Assembly: GCA_002279765.1 (NCBI GenBank)
Contig: NCCR01000278.1
Span: 1 to 5,686 of the forward strand
DNA length: 5,686 bases
Direction of reading: 5' to 3'
Source of the DNA: Verrucomicrobia bacterium 12-59-8
Lineage (GTDB): Bacteria > Verrucomicrobiota > Verrucomicrobiae > Verrucomicrobiales > Verrucomicrobiaceae
The first letter of the stretch is position 1. Each line of letters starts with the position of its first letter. The position numbers were made by a program, and so were the translations under genes. The notes under the pieces were generated by a model. It ran no database searches and was not told the origin of the DNA. It saw only the letters and a program-made list of their open reading frames with translations. Positions 1 to 5,214 of the stretch are shown one piece after another.

Positions 1-62
1 TCTGGAACGGCACCTGGCCGCCTCAGTTCCCCACGAACAAGGACAAGACCGATGGATCTTGA
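1..62 (+). CDS. C-terminal end of an unrecognised phage gene (5' partial)
   Basis: A reading frame open from the left edge encodes a tail ending WNGTWPPQFPTNKDKTDGS and stops at TGA 60-62. Its composition (Trp, Pro, Asn, Lys) looks like a genuine protein end. The stop overlaps the start of the next gene by 11 bases, as is common in compact phage late operons. The next gene's Shine-Dalgarno-like AAGGAC (39-44) lies inside this frame, which suggests translational coupling. Only 19 residues are visible, so no function can be given. Its place before the tail genes suggests a virion or tail protein, by context only. The other two forward frames are also open across this short stretch, so the call rests on composition and the overlap geometry. 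Confidence 0.5.
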   Translation, partial: WNGTWPPQFPTNKDKTDGS

Positions 63-309
63 AATCGAGATCGACAACCGTACCGCCGAGCTTGGCGCCT
101 ATGCCGAGTGGCGTGCCATGATGGTCAACTGGGGCGCCACCCAAGCCGAGTTCGACGCATGGGACGCATGGGGCGCTGACGTCCGCCGGCGCCGGGACAT
201 CCTGATCGCCCAGCGTGTCGCCCCTGATCTACCCACCGCAGTCGTTACGCCGGTCGAGGACTCCACCGCATACGGCGTTCTCCACATCGGCGCCGAAGAA
301 GACACTTAA
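52..309 (+). CDS. Small phage protein of unknown function (85 aa)
   Basis: I do not recognise a family. The 85-residue product is acidic and rich in Trp and Ala. An N-terminal half that is probably helical (about residues 1-57, with the tandem DAWDAW at about 35-40 and RRRR at about 45-48) is followed by a more extended tail (VAPDLPTAVVTPVEDSTAYG). There is no signal peptide or membrane segment. ATG at 52 has AAGGAC at 39-44, seven bases upstream, which supports this start. The gene overlaps the preceding one by 11 bases and is followed 24 bases later by the Ig-like gene on the same strand, so it sits in the late operon. A tail-assembly or minor virion role is inferred from position only. Good coding structure and a ribosome binding site make it likely to be real. 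Confidence 0.72.
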   Translation: MDLEIEIDNRTAELGAYAEWRAMMVNWGATQAEFDAWDAWGADVRRRRDILIAQRVAPDLPTAVVTPVEDSTAYGVLHIGAEEDT

Positions 310-319
310 GTTCAACCCC

Positions 320-333
320 GGAAGGAGCCTTCC
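320..333 (+). promoter_or_regulatory. Strong Shine-Dalgarno inside a small palindrome
   Basis: GGAAGGAG (320-327) lies six bases before the ATG at 334 and fixes the start of the Ig-like gene. The whole 14 bases GGAAGGAGCCTTCC form a near-perfect inverted repeat. GGAAG can pair with CTTCC around a GAGC loop, ending directly at the start codon. The hairpin could partly hide the ribosome binding site, but a five-pair stem is weak and the effect is inferred. Confidence 0.5.
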
Positions 334-864
334 ATGACTATCCTGAACCCCGGCAAACCTCGTCGCCTCACGGCAGAATTCTACACGGCAGACAACAAGC
401 CGGCGCGCGTGGACGGTTCGCCCGTCTGGGCCGTGAGCAATCCGGATGTCGCCGAACTTGAAACCACCCTGAGCGACTTCTCTGTTCGTGTCATCGCCAA
501 GGCGCCTGGCACCTGCGAAGTGACCGCGACGGCCGACGCTGATCTTGGCGAAGGTTTCCGCGCGAAGGTGCTGACTGCCGCCTTCACTGTTCCTGAGCCC
601 GAGGCGACCACTGGTTCGCTCGTGATCGGCGAAGAAGAAGTCCCGCCGGCACCGGAGCCAATCGCAGAGCCCGTGCCTGAACCCACGCCGGAGCCCGTGG
701 TTGAGGCAGTCGCTCCTGAGCCTGTCGTCGAACCGGCGCCTGCTCCTGAGCCTGTGGTTGAGCCCGCTGCCCCCGTTGAGGAAGTCGCAGCCCCGGTCGT
801 TGAGGAGGTTGCCCCACCGCCTCCACCTGAACCGCCTGCTGCCGATCCCGAACGACCTACCTAG
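334..864 (+). CDS. Phage Ig-like (Big2-type) domain protein with Pro/Glu/Val-rich tail
   Basis: The 176-residue product has two parts. Residues 1-87 look like a bacterial/phage Ig-like fold: WAVSNPDVAELE (about 32-43) followed by VRVIAKAPGTCEVTATAD (51-68) matches the family pattern of a Trp-containing strand, S-N-P-x-V-A and a G-T-x-x-V-T-A-T strand. Residues 88-176 are low-complexity and acidic, with PEPVVE repeated at 128, 138 and nearby, ending in a Pro run. No signal peptide or membrane segment is seen. Ig-like domains are common on phage tail and capsid surfaces, where they are thought to help weak adhesion to cell surfaces or mucus. The tail may be an extended linker. A strong Shine-Dalgarno at 320-327 supports the start. 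It lies just before the tail-fibre gene, so a virion or tail decoration role is likely. The Ig assignment is by pattern only. Confidence 0.75.
   Translation: MTILNPGKPRRLTAEFYTADNKPARVDGSPVWAVSNPDVAELETTLSDFSVRVIAKAPGTCEVTATADADLGEGFRAKVLTAAFTVPEPEATTGSLVIGEEEVPPAPEPIAEPVPEPTPEPVVEAVAPEPVVEPAPAPEPVVEPAAPVEEVAAPVVEEVAPPPPPEPPAADPERPT
712..755 (+). repeat. 30-bp-period direct repeat in the PEPVVE tail
   Basis: GCTCCTGAGCCTGT occurs at 712-725 and again at 742-755, exactly 30 bases apart. It encodes successive ten-residue units that begin PEPVVE. Related degenerate copies occur on either side. The period is a whole number of codons, so copy changes would lengthen or shorten the linker without breaking the frame. 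Confidence 0.7.
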
Positions 865-870
865 TAGGTC
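854..870 (+). other. Hairpin spanning the stop codon of the Ig-like gene
   Basis: GACCTAC (854-860) and GTAGGTC (864-870) are perfect inverted repeats around the loop CTA, and the TAG stop (862-864) lies at the tip. The 3' side is followed by CGATAACAAA rather than a T tract, so it does not look like an intrinsic terminator by itself. It may be an mRNA 3'-end structure or a protein-binding palindrome. Confidence 0.5.
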
Positions 871-905
871 CGATAACAAAGGGTGGGTGTAGCCTGCCCG
901 TGCGG

Positions 906-932
906 CGCCTCCTCAGAAATGAGGGGGCGTTT
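906..932 (+). terminator. Putative Rho-independent terminator before the tail-fibre gene
   Basis: CGCCTCCTC (906-914) pairs with GAGGGGGCG (921-929), nine pairs with one G-T wobble, around the loop AGAAAT. It is followed by TTT and then a T-rich stretch (CGCGTTTC). The T tract is short and interrupted, so termination may be partial. It lies in the 141-base gap between the Ig-like and fibre genes, where partial termination could set the relative amounts of these proteins. I could not see a convincing sigma70 promoter in the rest of the gap (933-1005). Confidence 0.6.
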
Positions 933-1005
933 CGCGTTTCAGGGGTGCGTCCATCTTTGAGCGGACAAATCGGACATTGGCGCATCTCAAGAGGATGCCC
1001 GGACC

Positions 1006-3408
1006 ATGCCGACACTGACGATCACCTCCGAGGACAATGAGGTCACGTACTCGAACTACACAGGCTCCGGGCCTTTGTCGTTCACGTTTGCTCACGCGGA
1101 GAAGTTGGACGTCAACGTCGATGTCGATGGAGTGACACTTGCCCAGTCGGCATGGGTTCACACGCCCGTCGTCTACGATGGTGGCAACAATGGCGGCACG
1201 GTCACCCTGGTCACGCCGGTCGCTGGCGCTGACGTCCGCATCTGGCGGGACATGGTACGACTCCGGGCGTCTCAATTCGGTGTTGGTGGCGCCAATCCGC
1301 GAGCGGTCGATGCGGAGTTCAACCGGCTCGTCCTCATGGCCCAGGATGCTCGTAGCGCCGTAGCCAGCCCCGCGCTTCTGGCGGCCATCGAAGCCTTGGG
1401 CGATTTGGGTGTGGACGACCTGGAGGCCATTGCGGCCGGCCTCGCCGGGAAGGCGGACAAAAACATCGCCAACACCTTGACCAAGCCGAATCGGATCGAG
1501 TTGGCGGCTGCGGAAACTGGCGAGGCCCTTGTAACGCAGGTGGGGACGTCGGCGGCCCCGAGGACGATTCAAGGCGCATTCGGATATTTTGCCAATCGGA
1601 CCTTGGTGTACGGGGCGCCGGATAATACCGGCAATGGGATTCAAACCGCTTTATTCGCATACTCGAATTTCCCGTCGGGCCAAGGTGCAATTGCTATCGG
1701 TCTGTTGGCCAAGGGCGAGGTCAGCGGCACATGGACTACGGGAACATTTGAGAGCGGCGCACAGGGCCTTTGGGGCGAGGCGTACAGTTCTCGAGGCGGC
1801 ACGCTGTTCGGCGCATACTTCGGTTTGAATCGCTCCGTCACCGCCGGCGGCCTGTCTCGTCTGGCAGAGTTCGACGCCTTTCGTTCGGTCAATGACCAAT
1901 CTCTCGTCTGGCTTGAACTCGCATCGCCAGAGGCAAATAAGGGAACGATTACTGGATCTCTTACAATTGATGGTGGCGACACGATCACCGATGGCGCTGG
2001 TCTGCGGTACAATGTGATCACTGGCGGCACCGGCCCTGGCATCAAGTTTCCTTATGGCATCATGGCTGTTAAGCCGAGCGGCGGTGCCGCCCCCATCGAG
2101 AACGCCATCATCATCGCCGGCGGCTATGAGTTGGTTCATGCCTTCAACTTCAAGAGCCTGACGTTCTCCGGCGCTGGGATGTATTTCGGAAACAACCAGA
2201 AAATTCTCCGTGTCCGGAACGCGGCAAACTCTGCAGACCTCGACATCCTGAAGGTCGATGCTTCCAACCGCATTGATCTCTACAACAGCAAGCTGCTGGT
2301 CAACGCGAACGGCGCTGTCACTCAGAATCTTTCGTCCCAAAGTGATGCCTTCACTAGCATTCGAGTGAATACCGATGGGAACGGCGAAAAATATCTCACG
2401 TTCCGGGGTGTGAACACGGGCGTCCAGGCGCTTGAATGGAAGATTGGCATCTACAATAACACTGGTGACATCGGCGCGGCGCGCTATAACGACACGACCG
2501 ATGCTTTCTTGGGCTTTGGGTGGTGGAGCCGACGGACGGACGGCGCGTTCTTTGTCCCAGGCGCCGCCGCTCGAACGACAGCCAGCGCCTCAAACGCATT
2601 CATGGATAGTGGCACCGGCGAGCTTCTTAGGTCGACTTCCGCGGACGAGTTCAAGACCGGCGCCGAAGACCTCGACGACAACTTCGCGCTGAAGATCGTA
2701 GAGGCATTCTCAGATACGGCGATCTACTACCGATCGCTTTGTAATGGGGACAATCCGAACTGGGGCTGGTACGGCGTCTCCGCGAACCGCTTGGCGGAAA
2801 AGGTGCCTCAGCTGGCGCTATACCAGACCTCGGAGGTGCGGCACACCCAGAAGACCCGCAAGGTCAAAAAGCTGGTGGAGAGCGTCCGAACCATCAAGGT
2901 CATGCGCCGCAAGCAGCGTGAGGTCGAAGTCGATGTGGTCGACTCGCGCGACAAGGCCGAACTCGCCGCGCGCCAGGTCGAAGCCGCCTTCAGGGAAATG
3001 GCCAAGATCCCCCCACTACCCGATGATGGCTGGAAGCCGCGCATGTCGAAGACGACTCGCATCGAAGACGTTTTCACACTTGTTCCCGAGATCGACCCGG
3101 AGACCGGCGAGCCCGTTTACGAAGACGTGCCTGAGACGGACCCCAAGACCGGCCGCTATATCATCGAGAACGGCCAGACGCGCATGAAGCGCGAGCAGCG
3201 AATGGCAGCTGTCTACGAGGAAGAAGAAGTCGAGATCGAGGAGCCCTTCCAAGAGGAAATCGAATTCGATGAACCATACATCGAGTCCGAAGTGGTTGAA
3301 CTTGAGAAACCGAAAGTATCAGGTGCGGCCTACGAGCGGGCTGTCGTGGCCCTGGCTCGCGTCCTGCACCGCGCCTTGTCTAGAATTGAAGTCTTGGAGG
3401 CCCGATAA
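1006..3408 (+). CDS. Phage tail fibre with T7-type N-terminus and S74-like C-terminal chaperone
   Basis: This 800-residue protein is likely a trimeric host-recognition fibre. Residues 8-118 match the T7 gp17-type virion-anchoring domain: FTFAHAEKLDVNVDVDGV, GGTVTLVTPVAGADVRIWRD, then the conserved ending AVDAEFNRLVLMAQDA. Residues of about 150-540 are Gly/Ser/Thr/Asn-rich, probably beta-structured, and not recognised; receptor binding is inferred. From 543, RSTSADEFKTGAEDLDD and then YRSLCNGDNPNWGWYGVSANRLAEKVP resemble peptidase S74-type intramolecular chaperones, which fold the trimer and cut themselves off just before a conserved Ser. Here the Ser is S543 or S545, with K550 downstream. The closing helix YERAVVALARVLHRALSRIEVLEA (776-799) is the usual coiled-coil end. 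Oddly, about 160 charged residues (609-770) separate these halves. ATG 1006 has AAGAGGA at 989-995. Confidence 0.88.
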   Translation: MPTLTITSEDNEVTYSNYTGSGPLSFTFAHAEKLDVNVDVDGVTLAQSAWVHTPVVYDGGNNGGTVTLVTPVAGADVRIWRDMVRLRASQFGVGGANPRAVDAEFNRLVLMAQDARSAVASPALLAAIEALGDLGVDDLEAIAAGLAGKADKNIANTLTKPNRIELAAAETGEALVTQVGTSAAPRTIQGAFGYFANRTLVYGAPDNTGNGIQTALFAYSNFPSGQGAIAIGLLAKGEVSGTWTTGTFESGAQGLWGEAYSSRGGTLFGAYFGLNRSVTAGGLSRLAEFDAFRSVNDQSLVWLELASPEANKGTITGSLTIDGGDTITDGAGLRYNVITGGTGPGIKFPYGIMAVKPSGGAAPIENAIIIAGGYELVHAFNFKSLTFSGAGMYFGNNQKILRVRNAANSADLDILKVDASNRIDLYNSKLLVNANGAVTQNLSSQSDAFTSIRVNTDGNGEKYLTFRGVNTGVQALEWKIGIYNNTGDIGAARYNDTTDAFLGFGWWSRRTDGAFFVPGAAARTTASASNAFMDSGTGELLRSTSADEFKTGAEDLDDNFALKIVEAFSDTAIYYRSLCNGDNPNWGWYGVSANRLAEKVPQLALYQTSEVRHTQKTRKVKKLVESVRTIKVMRRKQREVEVDVVDSRDKAELAARQVEAAFREMAKIPPLPDDGWKPRMSKTTRIEDVFTLVPEIDPETGEPVYEDVPETDPKTGRYIIENGQTRMKREQRMAAVYEEEEVEIEEPFQEEIEFDEPYIESEVVELEKPKVSGAAYERAVVALARVLHRALSRIEVLEAR

Positions 3409-3620
3409 TGTTCGAACTCTACACAGACAAGCGTGGCAAATGGCGTTGGCGGTTCGTCGACGTGAACACGAAGGACATCCTGTTCGCCTCGTCGCAGGGC
3501 TACACCGAACGCCGGGACGCAGACCGCTGCATCCTCCGGGCAAAGGGCTCGACGAACTGTGTGATCATTCTGCAACAGCCGGTCGGTTCCCCGCCCGTTC
3601 CGCCCCAGAGTTCAGAATGA
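3408..3620 (+). CDS. YegP/DUF1508-like small protein
   Basis: The 70-residue product matches the single-repeat YegP (DUF1508) pattern. It has an opening strand FELYTDKRGKWRWRFVDVNT (2-21), then ILFASSQGYTERRDADRCI (24-42), like the family's F-x-x-Y-x-D-x-x-G-x-x-R-W-R, N-x-x-x-x-x-x-S-S-x-x-Y and A-x-x-x-I signature. E. coli YegP has two such repeats in about 110 residues; this has one plus a Pro/Ser-rich tail. The family's biochemical function is not well established. Its ATG overlaps the fibre stop (TAATG, 3406-3410), and GGAGG at 3396-3400 lies seven bases upstream, so translation is probably coupled to the fibre. This suggests a fibre-associated role, but a late-expressed accessory gene beside the attachment site fits equally well. 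Confidence 0.82.
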   Translation: MFELYTDKRGKWRWRFVDVNTKDILFASSQGYTERRDADRCILRAKGSTNCVIILQQPVGSPPVPPQSSE

Positions 3621-3640
3621 GGTCCGAACGCGGGTCCGAA
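3621..3640 (+). repeat. Direct repeat GGTCCGAA x2 next to attP
   Basis: GGTCCGAA occurs at 3621-3628 and 3633-3640, 12 bases apart (about one helical turn). It lies between the YegP-like stop codon and the attachment core. Closely phased short direct repeats near an attP core can be integrase arm sites or excisionase sites. That role is inferred. Confidence 0.4.
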
Positions 3641-3656
3641 TGAATCGCTGGATGTG

Positions 3657-3701
3657 TGGTGGTTCGGGAGAGACTTGAACTCTCGACCTCGCGATTATGA
3701 G
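3657..3701 (-). other. attP: attP core: 3' 45 nt of a tRNA gene (CAT anticodon)
   Basis: Read on the minus strand, this is exactly the last 45 positions of a tRNA. It has anticodon loop CTCATAA (anticodon CAT, Met or Ile2), the 3' anticodon stem TCGCG, variable region AGGTC, a perfect T arm (GAGAG, TTCAAGT, CTCTC), 3' acceptor strand CCGAACC, discriminator A and encoded CCA (3657-3659). The 5' half is missing: bases from 3702 do not complete the anticodon stem, and no D arm or GGTTCGG acceptor strand follows. Similarity begins at the first loop base, as expected for an integrase that crosses over in the anticodon loop and restores the tRNA with the phage copy. The integrase gene starts its 3' end 75 bases away. 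Late genes lie on the other side, which fits an unsplit attP. Confidence 0.8.
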
Positions 3702-3775
3702 CTATACGCGCCCATCGTGTTTACTACAGGCGTTCTGAACTTTCGCCCTTTGTTCACGAACTGAAATCATTGGGA

Positions 3776-4969
3776 TTATTGTGACGAGTCCGAGCGATGC
3801 GCCAGACGCATCCGCTGCGCCGTCACCGCCTGATCGTTTGACCTGTGCATGTAATGGCTGAGGGTCTGGCGTTGCTTGTGCAGCGACCGGGCCTGAAGGA
3901 GTGTGTCAGGGACGCCGGCACTGCCCAGCTCTGTCAGCCCGCCATGACGGAACGACTCGAGCGTGACGTGTTCGCCGAGGCCAGCGTGTTCCCGGATGCG
4001 GCGTGCGATCTTGTCGGCGTTCTTGATCTCGACCCACTCGCCGGCGAACACCCGTGTTCCCACCTGGCGCTCTCTCATGCAGAGGGCAGGGCCCGGCCAG
4101 CGGATCATCTTCACCAGCGACTCCAGTTCGGGGAACATGCAGACCATTTCGCCATTGGGACCGACATCATCGAGGGGTTGCCATGCGGAAGTCTTCTTCG
4201 CCTTGCCCTTCGACGTCTTGTCCGAACCGACCCAGAGCGCATTGGGGTTCTCTGCCGGCCGCCACTGAGAGCGCTGGACGCTGCCGAAGACTTCGGTGGG
4301 CCGGATGTGCATGTCCCAGCAGAGACGGGCGCCCAGCGCCACGCCTGTCTCACCTAGAGCAATTGCAGCGGACACGAAGGAGGACAGTTCGGCATAGGTG
4401 GCCGGAACGGTCTCGGACTTCTCACGGAATGAGGGCTCGACCTTCTCGAACGGGTTCGACTCCGGAATGATCTTGTGATGGTAGACGAACATCTTGTTCC
4501 ATGCGTACCGGGCCTGCACGAGGCAGCGGTTGGCAATGCCGATGGAATGCTTCTCAGCCAGGCGCTCGTATAGCTTCAGCGCGAACAGCGGCGAGAACGT
4601 GCCCAGCATCTTCTTCTCGATCGGCGTGCCAGCTTCCCGGACGTCCATCATGTAGCGGGCATGGCGCTCGTACTCAGCCTGAGCGGTCTTCGACAGGGAC
4701 TTCACATCCTTGTGGGCGAGGAATTCCATGAGCAGCCAGCCGAACGAGCCGGGCAGGTAGGCGACGGACTGAACTCCATTGCGCCAGTCCTTCAGCGCGT
4801 CGTTCAGCTCGGCCGCGATCTGGAACGCCTCGAGCGGGTCACTGCCGAGGGCGCGATACTTGAGCGGGCAGTCCTTCTTCCGGTCCTTCGACGACGGTTG
4901 CCAGGACCAGAGGGTCTTCCCGTTCGCAAGGGGCTTGCCATAGACGTTGGCGGGGCGCTGTACGGTCAC
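3776..4969 (-). CDS. int: Tyrosine-recombinase integrase
   Basis: The product is about 397 residues, normal for phage integrases, and catalyses site-specific recombination between attP and a host tRNA gene. With the GTG start, an N-terminal basic region (WSWQPSSKDRKKD) is followed by a helical core-binding domain (about 73-178) and a catalytic domain (about 190-390). Candidate active-site residues are Arg223 in LCWDMHIRPTEVFG, Lys251 or Lys254 in GSDKTSKGK, Arg341-His342 in LESFRHGG, His364 in SLHKQ and Tyr373 in LSHYMH. The usual His three residues before the second Arg is Glu338. I chose GTG 4969 because it overlaps the upstream stop (TAGTG), has GGGGGA at 4979-4984, and avoids 25 Arg/Gly-rich residues and a 76-base overlap implied by ATG 5044. 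That ATG has a possible GGAGAG upstream and is not excluded. Confidence 0.93.
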   Translation of the reverse strand: MTVQRPANVYGKPLANGKTLWSWQPSSKDRKKDCPLKYRALGSDPLEAFQIAAELNDALKDWRNGVQSVAYLPGSFGWLLMEFLAHKDVKSLSKTAQAEYERHARYMMDVREAGTPIEKKMLGTFSPLFALKLYERLAEKHSIGIANRCLVQARYAWNKMFVYHHKIIPESNPFEKVEPSFREKSETVPATYAELSSFVSAAIALGETGVALGARLCWDMHIRPTEVFGSVQRSQWRPAENPNALWVGSDKTSKGKAKKTSAWQPLDDVGPNGEMVCMFPELESLVKMIRWPGPALCMRERQVGTRVFAGEWVEIKNADKIARRIREHAGLGEHVTLESFRHGGLTELGSAGVPDTLLQARSLHKQRQTLSHYMHRSNDQAVTAQRMRLAHRSDSSQ

Positions 4970-5214
4970 TAGTCGAGATCCCCCACGCTGGCCTGCTCGC
5001 CTCTCAGACGCTCCAGAACCTCGTCCAGTTCGATCTTCAGCCATGCCTGACGCTCTCCCGGGCGTTTGTAGGGGCGTGGATATAGGCCCTTCTGGACCTG
5101 TGCCCTGAACGTCTGTGTATCAGGAGAGCCGTCCGGTTTGAAGATGCCGACGTAGGCCGCAGCCAAGTCAGCCTGCAGGCGTGCCGGCCATCCGGGGAGG
5201 GACGCCGTGTTCAT
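4969..5214 (-). CDS. Excisionase/AlpA-like winged-HTH protein
   Basis: This 81-residue protein probably binds DNA. Residues 9-63 follow the layout of small MerR/AlpA-like HTH proteins often found beside phage integrases: LQADLAAAYVGI (13-24, helix-turn-helix start), TFRAQVQKGLYPRPYK (35-50, recognition helix and the typical G-x-Y-P-x-P turn) and a wing then W58-LKIELDEVL. Such proteins act as recombination directionality factors (Xis) or as regulators of integrase genes. The short insert FKPDGSPD (25-32) lies between the two helices. ATG 5214 abuts the previous stop (TAG|ATG) and has AGGAGG at 5220-5225. Its own TAG overlaps the integrase GTG by one base, so the two are probably made from one transcript. 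Excisionase versus repressor cannot be told from sequence. Confidence 0.78.
   Translation of the reverse strand: MNTASLPGWPARLQADLAAAYVGIFKPDGSPDTQTFRAQVQKGLYPRPYKRPGERQAWLKIELDEVLERLRGEQASVGDLD
4979..4984 (-). promoter_or_regulatory. Ribosome binding site for the integrase GTG start
   Basis: On the minus strand GGGGGA lies nine bases before GTG 4969-4967, inside the last codons of the HTH gene. It supports the GTG start, and so the TAGTG coupled junction, over the longer ATG reading. Confidence 0.5.

Larger units (their letters stand above)
3610..3740. repeat. 8-bp inverted repeat flanking the attachment core
   Basis: GTTCAGAA (3610-3617) is repeated in inverse orientation as TTCTGAAC (3733-3740). 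The two arms lie about 40 and 31 bases outside the tRNA-derived core (3657-3701). Nearly symmetric repeats around an attachment core are the expected layout for accessory or arm-type recombinase sites. An 8-base repeat in 130 bases can also arise by chance. The left arm overlaps the last codons of the YegP-like gene. Confidence 0.35.

Noticed and set aside
154..171. Tandem GACGCATGG repeat
   Set aside because: Two 9-base copies encode DAWDAW within a coding region; most likely a local duplication with no regulatory role.
229..879. Antisense open frame (216 codons) over the Ig-like gene
   Set aside because: Its Arg/Gly/Leu-rich composition is the complement of the Pro/Glu/Val repeats. The forward frame has a strong ribosome binding site and an Ig-like pattern.
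995..1005. Alternative ATG at 995 for the fibre
   Set aside because: It is in a different frame from the fibre, and its A falls within the ribosome binding site AAGAGGA.
933..1005. Sigma70 promoter for the fibre gene
   Set aside because: A TTGAGC-like -35 can be imagined near 957, but no acceptable -10 element follows at proper spacing.
913..1644. Antisense open frame (243 codons) across the fibre N-terminus
   Set aside because: Covers the recognisable T7-type anchor on the other strand; no supported start or neighbour context.
1651..2340. Long antisense open frame (229 codons) inside the fibre gene
   Set aside because: High-GC shadow frame. The fibre frame shows clear family motifs at both ends and spans this region without interruption.
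2744..3187. Forward frame of 147 codons within the fibre C-terminus
   Set aside because: Arg/Ser/Pro-rich out-of-frame product of the S74-like region.
3269..3643. Forward frame of 124 codons overlapping the fibre end and YegP-like gene
   Set aside because: Overlaps two genes with recognised patterns; its composition is shadow-like.
3657..3735. Complete functional tRNA gene
   Set aside because: Only positions 32-76 are present. No 5' anticodon-stem strand, D arm or 5' acceptor strand complementary to CCGAACC was found upstream on the minus strand.
3845..4357. Forward frames opposite the integrase
   Set aside because: Shadows of the integrase catalytic domain, which carries the expected Arg, His and Tyr motifs.
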